Assembly: GCA_026393775.1 (NCBI GenBank)
Contig: JAPKZM010000219.1
Coordinates: forward strand, 1 to 24,077
Source: Candidatus Aminicenantota bacterium
GTDB lineage: Bacteria; Acidobacteriota; Aminicenantia; UBA2199
Length of the DNA stretch: 24,077 bases
Reading direction: 5' to 3'
A program made the position numbers and the translations under genes. The notes under the pieces are model-generated. The model did not search any database. It saw only the letters and a list, made by a program, of their open reading frames with translations, and had not been told where the DNA came from. Below, piece after piece: positions 14,468 through 20,949 of the stretch (within the stretch, counting starts at the first letter, position 1; each line of letters opens with the position of its first letter).

Positions 14468-14555
14468 CGGAGGCGCCGGCGCTGCTTCGGAGGCCTCTTC
14501 CGATCAGGGAAAAACCATCCCGCCCAGGGAGCGGCAACAGCCTTTGAAGTTGCAA

Positions 14556-14777
14556 CTATCTGTGTAAGAATTTTTTGGAAAAAGCGCGTTCGGGCAAAAA
14601 ATCGCTGGAGAAAACGGTTTTTTCCGTTCCCAGGGGCCAATGGGATGAGGTACTGGGAATGAGCCGGGAAAAGGGATAAAACGCGGCATTGAGGTAATAA
14701 TGAAACCGCTGCGGGACGCCCCGGCAGGTCTGGTATTCGAAAAAATAATACTCGTTGATGAATTTAACTTTCGTCAT
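14556..14777 (-). CDS. Small uncharacterised protein (73 residues)
   Basis: The ATG at 14777 is preceded by an excellent ribosome binding site (GAGGAGGT, five bases away on the minus strand), the main reason to list it. The product is rich in aromatic and basic residues (FINEYYFFEYQ, QRFHYYLN), with no motif, signal or membrane segment I recognise. Its low-complexity ending (FSKKFLHR) makes a truncated or decaying gene possible. No promoter is clear. The rest of 14468-14918 shows nothing else I can support. Confidence 0.45.
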   Translation of the reverse strand: MTKVKFINEYYFFEYQTCRGVPQRFHYYLNAAFYPFSRLIPSTSSHWPLGTEKTVFSSDFLPERAFSKKFLHR

Positions 14778-14918
14778 GGTCCACCTCCTCGGTGAATGGA
14801 ATTAACACCAGGTTGGCACGGGTTCTTCGAGCCGGACTCTCAACCGTTCTTCATGACTCAGTCAAAACTGTCAAATAACTCATTTCATCTATAGTATAAA
14901 AAAAAGTTTTTGTCCAGT

Positions 14919-16832
14919 TTATTTTTTTAAGGGCGCGGGTGTCTGCTCCTTGCGCTCCTCCAGGTATTCCCAGCGCAGATAGGCCGCGGTCAACTCCTTT
15001 TCCAGCGCCTGCAAACGTAGATTGGCGGCGCTGACGTCGCTGTCGCTGCTGCGATAAAAAGCGGGATCGGCCAGGGAGCGATAGATATTTTTTTGTTCTT
15101 CTTCCAGATTTTTGATCTTTTCCGGCAGGGTTTCCAGTTCCCGCTCTTCCTTGAAGGTGAGCTTCAATGTTGCCGGCCGGGTTTTGGCCGGGATTTTTTT
15201 CTGCGGTTTTCCATTGACCGGGGTATGGGGAATTTCCCTTTGCCGCAACCAATCGTCATATCCGCCCACATATTCCTCTATTTTCCCTTCCCCGGCAAAA
15301 ACCAGGGTGCTGGTCACCACGTTGTTCAAAAAAGCCCGGTCGTGGCTCACCAGCAGCAATGTGCCCCGAAAATCGAGGAGCAATTCCTCCAAAAATTCGA
15401 GGGTTTCGATATCGAGATCATTGGTGGGCTCGTCCAGGACCAGGACATTGGCGGGCCGGGTGAACAAGCGCGCCAGCAGCAAGCGGCACCGTTCTCCGCC
15501 CGACAGGGATTTCACTTTGCTGCGCGCCCGCTCCGCTGTAAAGAGGAATTTCTGCAAATAACCGATCACGTGCTGGGTAACACCGTTGATGATGACCCCG
15601 TCGTTACCGTCGGCCACGTTATCGAAAACCGTTTTTTCAGGATCGAGCTGCTCGCGCAATTGATCGAAATAGATGGCTTCCAGGTTTGTGCCCAGGTGGA
15701 TATGCCCCTGTTGCGGGAGGATTTCGCCAATGAGCAACCGCAGCAGGGTGGTCTTGCCGCAGCCGTTTGGCCCGATGATGCCGACCCGGTCTCCGCGCAT
15801 GATCGTGGTTGAAAAATCGCGCAGCACCTGCTTCCCGGGATAGTGATAATGAACATTTTCCACTTTGACAACCAGGTTGCCGGAGCGGCGCCCGTGCTGC
15901 AGGGTCATGGCCACTCCGCCGGGCCTCTCCTGTCGCTGGCGGCGTTGGGCGCGCATTTTCAGCAGGGTCTTGAGGCGTCCCTGGCTGCGGGTGCGGCGGG
16001 CCTTGACCCCCTGGCGGAGCCAGGCTTCTTCAACCGACAATTTTTTGTCAAAAAGCCGGTTTTGGATCTCTTCATTGGCCAGGCTCTCCTCTTTGCGCTG
16101 GAGAAAGGTCGCGTAGTCACAGCTCCAGTCCAGCAACCGGCCGCGGTCGATCTCGATGATCCGGCTGGCCAGCTTTTGCACCAACTGCCGGTCATGGGTG
16201 ACGAGCAGAATGGTTCCGCTGTATTCGGCCAGAAAATCCTCCAGCCAGGAAATGGCTTCGATGTCCAGGTGGTTGGTCGGTTCATCGAGCATGAGGATAT
16301 CCGGTGCCGCAACCAGGGCTTTGGCCAGCAGCGTGCGCCTTTTCAACCCGGTGGACAGGGTGGCGAAATCCGCGTCGGCCGGGAGCTTCATCCGGGCAAT
16401 GACCAGGTCGATCTGGCGATGGATCTCCCAGCCGTTCTCGGCATCCAACTGTTGTCCCAAACGGTCCAAGCGGGCCAAAAGCCGGGGATCATTTCCCTGG
16501 CTGTCGGCCAGCATGGCACTGGCGCGATGGTAATCGGCCAGTAGTTTGCCCTTGGCCGCAAACCCGGAATAGACGATATCGATGACCGGGCCGGCGATAC
16601 CTGCGGGGATCTCCTGGTCCAGGCGGGCCGTGACGATTCCCTGGCTGCGGGAGACAGTGCCGTTGTCGGGATTGATTTCGCCGTTGATCAGCTTCATCAG
16701 CGTGGTCTTGCCGCTGCCGTTGCGCCCCAGCAGGCAGACCCTTTCGTGGCGTTCGATATTCAGCTCGATATGGTCCAGCAGCAGGAAACCGCCGAAACCG
16801 ACACACACGTCTTTCACGCTGAGCAGCGCCAT
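14919..16832 (-). CDS. uup: ABC-F family ATPase, Uup type
   Basis: Two ATP-binding cassettes lie in one 637-residue chain with no membrane segments, the ABC-F layout. Cassette 1: Walker A GRNGSGKTT (36-44), signature LSTGLKRR (159-166), Walker B ILMLDEPTNHLD (179-190), switch His VTHDR (211-215). Cassette 2: Walker A GPNGCGKTT (354-362), LSGGERCR (443-450), VLVLDEPTNDLD (463-474), VSHDR (495-499). The inter-domain linker (about 250-320) is highly basic, as expected for ribosome or nucleic-acid contact. Residues 550-630 form the C-terminal coiled coil that separates Uup from Ettα/EttA. Family members act on ribosomes or branched DNA in the cytoplasm. The first signature has T in place of the usual second G. 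GAGGA lies about ten bases upstream of the ATG. Confidence 0.88.
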   Translation of the reverse strand: MALLSVKDVCVGFGGFLLLDHIELNIERHERVCLLGRNGSGKTTLMKLINGEINPDNGTVSRSQGIVTARLDQEIPAGIAGPVIDIVYSGFAAKGKLLADYHRASAMLADSQGNDPRLLARLDRLGQQLDAENGWEIHRQIDLVIARMKLPADADFATLSTGLKRRTLLAKALVAAPDILMLDEPTNHLDIEAISWLEDFLAEYSGTILLVTHDRQLVQKLASRIIEIDRGRLLDWSCDYATFLQRKEESLANEEIQNRLFDKKLSVEEAWLRQGVKARRTRSQGRLKTLLKMRAQRRQRQERPGGVAMTLQHGRRSGNLVVKVENVHYHYPGKQVLRDFSTTIMRGDRVGIIGPNGCGKTTLLRLLIGEILPQQGHIHLGTNLEAIYFDQLREQLDPEKTVFDNVADGNDGVIINGVTQHVIGYLQKFLFTAERARSKVKSLSGGERCRLLLARLFTRPANVLVLDEPTNDLDIETLEFLEELLLDFRGTLLLVSHDRAFLNNVVTSTLVFAGEGKIEEYVGGYDDWLRQREIPHTPVNGKPQKKIPAKTRPATLKLTFKEERELETLPEKIKNLEEEQKNIYRSLADPAFYRSSDSDVSAANLRLQALEKELTAAYLRWEYLEERKEQTPAPLKK

Positions 16833-16960
16833 CAGGTAAATGTCCTCACTTTTTCAGTAGTATACCCCATACTCGCGCCAGCGCAAAACTGCTGTTTAAA
16901 AAAGAAGTTCAGATACATATTGGACTTTTGCATGATCTGGCCAATGGCTGGGCCATATGC

Positions 16961-16966
16961 TACAAT
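16961..16966 (+). promoter_or_regulatory. Possible -10 element upstream of 17044 gene
   Basis: TACAAT (16961-16966) with a weak -35 TGGCCA (16938-16943, 17-nt spacer) would start transcription near 16973. The inverted repeat TGGCC...GGCCA overlaps the spacer and could be a regulatory site. Confidence 0.35.
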
Positions 16967-16972
16967 CGCACC

Positions 16973-17047
16973 ATGAAGAAAACGGGACCGCGGACTTCCG
17001 CCCCGGGGAAAGTGCTCCTGTTAATGGGAAAAGGGGAGGAAACATGA
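16973..17047 (+). CDS. Possible 24-codon upstream ORF coupled to the 17044 gene
   Basis: ATG at 16973 opens a 24-residue frame (MKKTGPRTSAPGKVLLLMGK...). Its TGA (17045-17047) overlaps the ATG of the next gene at 17044. It has no ribosome binding site of its own but coincides with the predicted transcription start, so it would be leaderless. It could couple translation, or be chance. Confidence 0.25.
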   Translation: MKKTGPRTSAPGKVLLLMGKGEET

Positions 17048-18420
17048 AAAAAATCGTGATCCGTATCTTGTTGGTGCTGCTGGTCCTTATCATCGGCTAC
17101 CTGGTTTTCAACCAGATCGATGCCCGGCCGGTTGCACCGGCGCTGGGCGCCCCGCCGGTCCTGGCGCCGGAGGTTTTTGAAAAAACAAATGGGTATTACC
17201 GGTTATGGACTCTGATCGAGCCAAAGGATGTCGATATCGAAACCGACGCGGCGATTCTCCCATATCGCCGTCTCTTCGACCCCGCCTTTGACAATGATCT
17301 GTATATAAGGGAATTCGAGCAGATGAATTACAAAAAAAAATATAAAAATCCAAAAGAGTTGGCTGAAGTATTCAAAGCCATGACATTTGCGGCTGATTGG
17401 ATGAATGGTGCGCACTCGGTTATAAATAAATATCAGGAACAGTTAAAAAAAGCCGGCGAAGATTATGGCTTCATGCTCGCCCGCTATGAAAAGCTGATCC
17501 ACTGCGAAAGTTTCATCGATTTCACCCTGATCAGGTCCGACTCTCCCATTCCCAACCTGCTGGCCTGGCTCCATGCGGCCAAGCTCTCCATTGCCCTGGA
17601 TGTCATGGCAGCGCAAAATGGCAACTCTCAGGAGGCCGCCGCCCACCTGCTGCGCCATCTGCGCTTTGCCACCAGGGTGATCCCAAACAGCCGCACGCTG
17701 ATCGCCAACCTGGTGGCCAAAGCCGTGGCCCGCATGTCCATTTGGGCCCTCAACAATATCATGAACCGCAAGGATTGCCCGCCCGATGTATTTCAGACCA
17801 TTCTGGAGAGCACCCCCACGCTTGCTTACGAGGAGTACGGCTCCCGCTTTCCATTCACTTGTGAAACGTACTGGGTATCCGAGCTTGATCTTTCCGCAAT
17901 GAACTGGCTTTCCGCCGTCAAATACAAATTGTTCTTCCAGAAGAACCGCACCCGCAATATCCGCGTTCGCTACATGGAGGGGATCATTCGCTACGAGGAA
18001 ACACCACCCCATCTCTGGGATAAGGACATCGAGGAAATGCCCAAACAGGCGCAAGGGGTTTTCTGGTGGCTGCAAAATCCATTAGGGAAAAAAAGTCTTG
18101 ATGACTTTTCTGCAGGTAATTTTATTGCCGTGATTTTCAAATCCTGGGCCCTGAAGACGGCACACGACATGCTGCACATCGCCGCTGACCTGCATCGCAA
18201 TTTCGATCCAACCCGGTCGGTGCAGGCGCAGCTAAACGATTTGCCAAGTTACCGGGAATTGTTGGACCCCTGTTCCGGAAAACCTTATATCTGGAGCGAG
18301 ACCAAGCAGATCCTCTACAGCATCGGCATCGACCGCCGCGACAACCAGGGGGACACCAAGGAAAATCAGGCCTGGCAGGATAGTGATTACGTCCTGCCGC
18401 TCATCACTTTCGTCAAATAG
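17044..18420 (+). CDS. Membrane-anchored protein of unknown function
   Basis: This 458-residue protein starts at the ATG at 17044, preceded by GGGAGGA. A short basic start (MKKIVIR) is followed by a single hydrophobic helix (ILLVLLVLIIGYLVF, 8-22) that anchors or exports it. The rest is soluble and mostly helical with no enzyme motif I recognise. Near the C-terminus, 'LLDPCSGKPYIWSETKQILYSIGIDRRDNQGD' (written in pieces: DPCSGKPYIW, then LYSIGIDRRDNQGD) resembles the 'DPFSGKPL..YSVGPDGKDDGG' ending found in pseudopilin-like and other envelope proteins of Planctomycetes and Acidobacteria. That likeness is recall, not a search. Its stop is only 14 bases from the convergent cyclophilin gene. Confidence 0.8.
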   Translation: MKKIVIRILLVLLVLIIGYLVFNQIDARPVAPALGAPPVLAPEVFEKTNGYYRLWTLIEPKDVDIETDAAILPYRRLFDPAFDNDLYIREFEQMNYKKKYKNPKELAEVFKAMTFAADWMNGAHSVINKYQEQLKKAGEDYGFMLARYEKLIHCESFIDFTLIRSDSPIPNLLAWLHAAKLSIALDVMAAQNGNSQEAAAHLLRHLRFATRVIPNSRTLIANLVAKAVARMSIWALNNIMNRKDCPPDVFQTILESTPTLAYEEYGSRFPFTCETYWVSELDLSAMNWLSAVKYKLFFQKNRTRNIRVRYMEGIIRYEETPPHLWDKDIEEMPKQAQGVFWWLQNPLGKKSLDDFSAGNFIAVIFKSWALKTAHDMLHIAADLHRNFDPTRSVQAQLNDLPSYRELLDPCSGKPYIWSETKQILYSIGIDRRDNQGDTKENQAWQDSDYVLPLITFVK

Positions 18421-18434
18421 GGCTTGGCTTAAAA

Positions 18435-18920
18435 TCAGTTCTCTTCAATGCGCAGCGATACCATCACGTCGCCCTGGCGGATGGCGTCGACGACCTCCTG
18501 ACCCTGCAGCACTTTGCCGAAAACGGTATGGCGGCCGTTCAGGTGCGGCTGCGGCGAGTGGGTGATGAAAAACTGGCTGCCGTTGGTGCCGGGCCCGGCG
18601 TTGGCCATGGAGATGACCCCGGTCTCGTGTTTCAGCGGATTGTTGAGCGTTTCATCGGCGAAACGGTAGCCCGGGCCGCCGCTGCCGCTGGCGCTGGGGT
18701 CTCCGCCCTGGATCATGAAATTGGCGATGACGCGATGGAAGGTGACGCCGTCATAGAAATTTTCGCAGGCCAGGAAGACGAAGTTGTTTACGGTTTGCGG
18801 GGCGTGCTCGGGAAACAGCTGCAGGACGATCTCCCCCCGGGCGGTGCTGATGCGGGCTTGGTAGGTTTTTTTACTGTCGATCGTCATGGGCGGCGGGTTT
18901 TTCCATTGTTTGACGGTCAT
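18435..18920 (-). CDS. Cyclophilin-type peptidyl-prolyl cis-trans isomerase
   Basis: This 161-residue single cyclophilin domain has the active-site series FHRVIANFMIQGGDP (R63, F68, Q71), SMANAGPGTNGSQFFIT (M105, F117/F118) and HLNGRHTVFGKV (L127, H131). Leucine at 127 replaces the tryptophan of human cyclophilin A, as in many bacterial PpiB proteins, which lowers cyclosporin binding. There is no signal peptide, so it is cytoplasmic. It catalyses proline isomerisation during folding. AAGGAG lies about seven bases before the ATG, and a well-formed promoter lies at 18983-19011. It is probably monocistronic. Confidence 0.9.
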   Translation of the reverse strand: MTVKQWKNPPPMTIDSKKTYQARISTARGEIVLQLFPEHAPQTVNNFVFLACENFYDGVTFHRVIANFMIQGGDPSASGSGGPGYRFADETLNNPLKHETGVISMANAGPGTNGSQFFITHSPQPHLNGRHTVFGKVLQGQEVVDAIRQGDVMVSLRIEEN

Positions 18921-18982
18921 GGTAAGCTCCTTTTTATTGTTCGAGGTTCTGAAAATCTAAATAGACCCGATCATTCATTATT

Positions 18983-19011
18983 ATTATCGCATGGCAGCCG
19001 TGTTCTGGCAA
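18983..19011 (-). promoter_or_regulatory. Promoter of the cyclophilin gene
   Basis: On the minus strand TTGCCA (19011-19006), a 17-nt spacer and GATAAT (18988-18983) predict a start near 18976, about 55 bases before the ATG. Confidence 0.65.
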
Positions 19012-19093
19012 CACGTGGTTGGGATTTCTTTGGCAAGGAGCATTAGGTAGTATAAGGGCATTCATTTTACTTTTCATCAAAAAACCTCGCAAA

Positions 19094-19122
19094 TTGACAC
19101 TCCATCGACCTTTTGCTACAAT
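19094..19122 (+). promoter_or_regulatory. Promoter of the interrupted tRNA-Ser copy
   Basis: Consensus TTGACA (19094-19099), a 17-nt spacer and TACAAT (19117-19122) lie 10 bases before the tRNA-like sequence. The region aligns with the promoter of the intact copy (TTGACA-N17-TAAAAT at 19422-19450), so promoter and tRNA start were duplicated together and both remain near consensus. Confidence 0.75.
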
Positions 19123-19150
19123 TACCTTGGCCGGAGGGATGGCAGAGTGG

Positions 19151-19207
19151 TAGTCACACTATGGTTTCAGCAAGTTAGGAAGATGCTGAAACCATCCAGT
19201 GTGACTA
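19151..19207 (-). repeat. TA-N4-CACT hairpin element 1
   Basis: The outer stem TAGTCACACT/AGTGTGACTA is 10 bp, then a 12-bp stem ATGGTTTCAGCA/TGCTGAAACCAT, with a 2-nt bulge (CC) on the 3' side and an 11-nt loop. It is the reverse-complement orientation of element 2 and the left half of the D-loop insert. Confidence 0.85.
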
Positions 19208-19265
19208 TACCAACACTAGAAGTTTTTGGTGACTTGCTGAAATTGCCAAAAACTTAGTGTTGGTA
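19208..19265 (+). repeat. TA-N4-CACT hairpin element 2
   Basis: The outer stem TACCAACACT/AGTGTTGGTA is 10 bp, with a 2-nt bulge (AG) on the 5' side, an inner stem AAGTTTTTGG/CCAAAAACTT of 10 bp and a 16-nt loop. Right half of the D-loop insert. Confidence 0.85.
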
Positions 19266-19278
19266 TCGATTGCGGCGG

Positions 19279-19337
19279 TATTCGCACTATGATTTTCCCC
19301 AAGCTTGGAAAGACGGGAAAATCATCTAGTGCGAATA
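19279..19337 (-). repeat. TA-N4-CACT hairpin element 3
   Basis: The outer stem TATTCGCACT/AGTGCGAATA is 10 bp, the inner stem ATGATTTTCCC/GGGAAAATCAT is 11 bp, with a 2-nt bulge (CT) on the 3' side. Same orientation as element 1; left half of the anticodon-loop insert. Confidence 0.85.
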
Positions 19338-19395
19338 TACACGCACTAGATGTTTTTAGTGGCTTACAGCAATTTCCAAAAACATAGTGCGTGTA
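19338..19395 (+). repeat. TA-N4-CACT hairpin element 4
   Basis: The outer stem TACACGCACT/AGTGCGTGTA is 10 bp, with a 5'-side AG bulge and an inner stem ATGTTTTT/AAAAACAT of 8 bp. Same orientation as element 2; right half of the anticodon-loop insert. Confidence 0.85.
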
Positions 19396-19421
19396 TCTTG
19401 AAAACCGTTGTCCCAAATGAA

Positions 19422-19450
19422 TTGACAGGTATTTAACCTTCTGCTAAAAT
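19422..19450 (+). promoter_or_regulatory. Promoter of the intact tRNA-Ser gene
   Basis: TTGACA (19422-19427), a 17-nt spacer and TAAAAT (19445-19450) predict a start near 19457, five bases before the mature tRNA end. Confidence 0.8.
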
Positions 19451-19461
19451 TTCATCCTGCC

Positions 19462-19548
19462 GGAGGGATGGCAGAGTGGTCGATTGCGGCGGTCTTGAAA
19501 ACCGTTGTCCCTTTACGGGGACCGTGGGTTCGAATCCTACTCCCTCCG
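19462..19548 (+). tRNA. tRNA-Ser (anticodon UGA)
   Basis: This is an 87-nt class II tRNA. The acceptor stem is GGAGGGA (19462-19468) with TCCCTCC (19541-19547) and discriminator G19548. The anticodon stem is GCGGT/ACCGT (19489-19493, 19501-19505) with anticodon TGA at 19496-19498. A long variable arm (GTCCC...GGGGAC) is as expected for serine, and the T loop is GGGTTCGAATCC. CCA is not encoded. It decodes UCA, and UCN by wobble. Confidence 0.96.
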
Positions 19549-19606
19549 TAGTTTCACTTTGATTTTAATTAGTCCTATAGGCCATTAAAATCAACCAGTG
19601 AAACTA
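19549..19606 (-). repeat. TA-N4-CACT hairpin element 5, after the intact tRNA
   Basis: The outer stem TAGTTTCACT/AGTGAAACTA is 10 bp, the inner stem TTGATTTTAAT/ATTAAAATCAA is 11 bp, with a 3'-side CC bulge and a 14-nt loop. Same orientation as elements 1 and 3, and unpaired. It begins at the first base after the tRNA discriminator. Confidence 0.85.
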
Positions 19607-19634
19607 TCCCCCCTGGGGATATTTCTATTTTTCC
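19606..19634 (+). terminator. Rho-independent-type terminator of tRNA-Ser
   Basis: ATCCCC-CCT-GGGGAT (19606-19620) is followed by a T-rich run (19621-19632). It is a short but well-formed stem-loop directly after hairpin element 5. Confidence 0.55.
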
Positions 19635-19642
19635 TAAAAAAG

Positions 19643-19662
19643 ACCGTTGTCCTTGTGCGGGT
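19643..19662 (+). pseudogene. Degenerate tRNA-Ser fragment
   Basis: ACCGTTGTCC (19643-19652) equals tRNA positions 19501-19510 and is followed by a decayed variable arm (TTGTGCGGG for TTTACGGGG). It is probably a remnant of a third tRNA-Ser copy. From 19663 to 19800 there is only a weak hairpin (TCCCAGC 19704-19710 with GCTGGG 19734-19739) that could end the minus-strand gene downstream. Confidence 0.45.
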
Positions 19663-19800
19663 GTAGATCATCGAAAGTTCCTGCCTTCAATCAGGATATT
19701 GTTTCCCAGCCATCATCTTGTGCCGTTTTTTGTGCTGGGGAATACCTCGTCACAAAATGGCCACAAAATAAATTGAAAAATTTGCCTGATTAAGAATATA

Positions 19801-20711
19801 TCAAATTGGCCATTTTTTTTTAACTTCTTTGGGACTCGAAAATATCAATGCAAATTCTGGATTAGTTATTGCAGTTTTAATGATATTTCGTAATATATAT
19901 TCCATTTTGCAATATAATTCATTCGTCTCCGAAATTTCATTTTTCAAAACTCCTTTCCCATGAACGTAGCTTGATCGAAATTTATACATTTTTTTTGCCT
20001 CATTAAAATCGATTATATCCAGACCAATATTATGACATAGATGAGGTAATCGTTTTGCAAATTGATTTTCGCCCCAAGTATGAATTAAAGATTCAATCCC
20101 TGTTATTAACAAAGCCCATCTCACTTCAAGTTCAATGATTCTGGCTGCATATTCAAAATGCCAAATTGCTCTGGAAATTTCTTTGCTTAATGTTGTTTTT
20201 GTGAACGCTTCAAAAAGAGCTTTTAATTCAATTACATCGTTCAAAGTGAGCCAATCTCTTTGCGTATCAGCTAAATAAGCGATTGTACCCAAACCCTGAT
20301 AAGGACCACGAATAATTCGAAACAACTCATCATTATTTTTTAAATAAACTCTTGCTGCATATTCAAATGAAATACTTGTGGGGTGAATCAATCGAGACAA
20401 TAAAATGCAATACTGAATCTTTTGATCAGGATCCCATTCATATTTTTTTTCGTCTTCTGGCGGAGGGTTTTCACGGACGATTGTATAAAGTTCAGCAAAC
20501 TGTCTTGTTGGACGAAAATTATATTCTTCAGGTTCGCAAGCATCCATTATTTTTTGAGAGAGGTCACAATTTAATCGTTTTATTGCCAAATCATCTGTAA
20601 TTTTAAATTCATCTCTTATTGGGGGATATTTTTCTATCGTTGCTTCATCGGTACTTATTAAAGGTCCATTGTAAAAATTGCCACGTCTATAATTTTTTCG
20701 TATTCACTCAT
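19801..20711 (-). pseudogene. Apea-like HEPN-domain protein gene with 5' frameshift
   Basis: The long frame (TTG at 20589 to the stop at 19801) encodes 262 residues ending in an Apea-like HEPN domain: RWALLITGIESLIH (157-170), then FRSSYVHGKG with the HEPN RNase motif R-x4-H (R205, H210). Upstream of 20589 the same frame stays open to a stop at 20704-20706 and reads like protein (NYRRGNFYNGPLISTDEA...), but has no start codon. An ATG at 20709-20711 lies one base out of frame. One extra A in the A6 run (20693-20698, minus strand) would join MSEYEK to NYRRGNF and give about 300 residues. The gene is thus frameshifted, phase-variable or affected by a sequencing indel. It is likely a defence or toxin-type RNase by family. 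Confidence 0.62.
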
Positions 20712-20749
20712 AGATTTATTTTATATTATTTATCAAAAGATTGAAAGAT

Positions 20750-20778
20750 TTTAAACATCGTGTTATTTCTGGTATAAG
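20750..20778 (+). promoter_or_regulatory. Possible promoter of the structured leader
   Basis: TTTAAA (20750-20755), a 17-nt spacer and TATAAG (20773-20778) predict transcription from about 20785, on the strand opposite to the flanking HEPN genes. Confidence 0.45.
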
Positions 20779-20780
20779 TA

Positions 20781-20905
20781 GATAGGAAGGGCATTTCGGC
20801 CTGTATCCTATCCTTTGCAAAGGGAAATTCCGCGTTAAATCAACGGGAGAGGTCTACCCGATTAAAGTGACCAACCCTGGCCATATCGGCCAAAAATCCA
20901 GGAGG
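20781..20905 (+). ncRNA. Candidate structured leader RNA, class not recognised
   Basis: Successive inverted repeats lie within 125 nt: GATAGGA/TCCTATC (20781-20787, 20806-20812), the palindrome CCTTTGCAAAGG (20812-20823), CGGG/CCCG (about 20844-20860) and TGGCC-ATATC-GGCCA (about 20878-20892). A strong AGGAGG follows (20900-20905). The first two structures share a base, so they may be alternatives. One frame also looks coding (FRVKSTGEVYPIKVTNPGHIG) but lacks a start, so a decayed gene is the competing view. I match it to no known riboswitch. Confidence 0.35.
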
Positions 20906-20910
20906 AAAAA

Positions 20911-20946
20911 ATGGATGAAAAAATCAACTGCCAATTACCTAATTAA
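20911..20946 (+). CDS. Possible 11-residue leader peptide or truncated gene start
   Basis: ATG at 20911 follows AGGAGG at ideal spacing and encodes MDEKINCQLPN before TAA. Such a strong initiation site for so short a frame suggests either a leader peptide or a gene whose remainder was lost when the HEPN/MNT module arrived. The minus-strand MNT gene ends only four bases further on. Confidence 0.3.
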   Translation: MDEKINCQLPN

Positions 20947-20949
20947 TAT

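Larger units (their letters stand above)
19133..19414 (+). pseudogene. tRNA-Ser 5' portion split by paired hairpin elements
   Basis: Three pieces, 19133-19151, 19267-19279 and 19397-19414 (19, 13 and 18 nt), join to give 50 nt identical to the first 50 nt of the intact tRNA-Ser (19462-19511). The first interruption (19152-19266, 115 nt) is in the D loop. The second (19280-19396, 117 nt) is at the 5' edge of the anticodon loop. Both fall directly after GGT and before C. Each interruption is two bulged hairpins in opposite orientation. The copy stops in the variable arm and lacks the T arm and the 3' acceptor strand, so it cannot form a tRNA even if the inserts were removed. The intact promoter implies it is still transcribed, perhaps as a structured RNA. 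Confidence 0.85.

Noticed and set aside
14880..14918. Terminator after the uup gene
   Set aside because: There is a run of T residues on the minus strand but no stem-loop before it.
19133..19414. Archaeal-style tRNA introns with bulge-helix-bulge splicing
   Set aside because: The copy lacks the T arm and 3' acceptor strand, so removing the inserts would not give a tRNA. The inserts also fold as two separate bulged hairpins each, without bulge-helix-bulge junctions at the borders.
19133..19414. CRISPR array or integron attC cassette array
   Set aside because: The repeats alternate in orientation, have variable stems and no spacers of even length. The attC core motifs (RYYYAAC/GTTRRRY) are not consistently present, and no cas or integrase gene is nearby.
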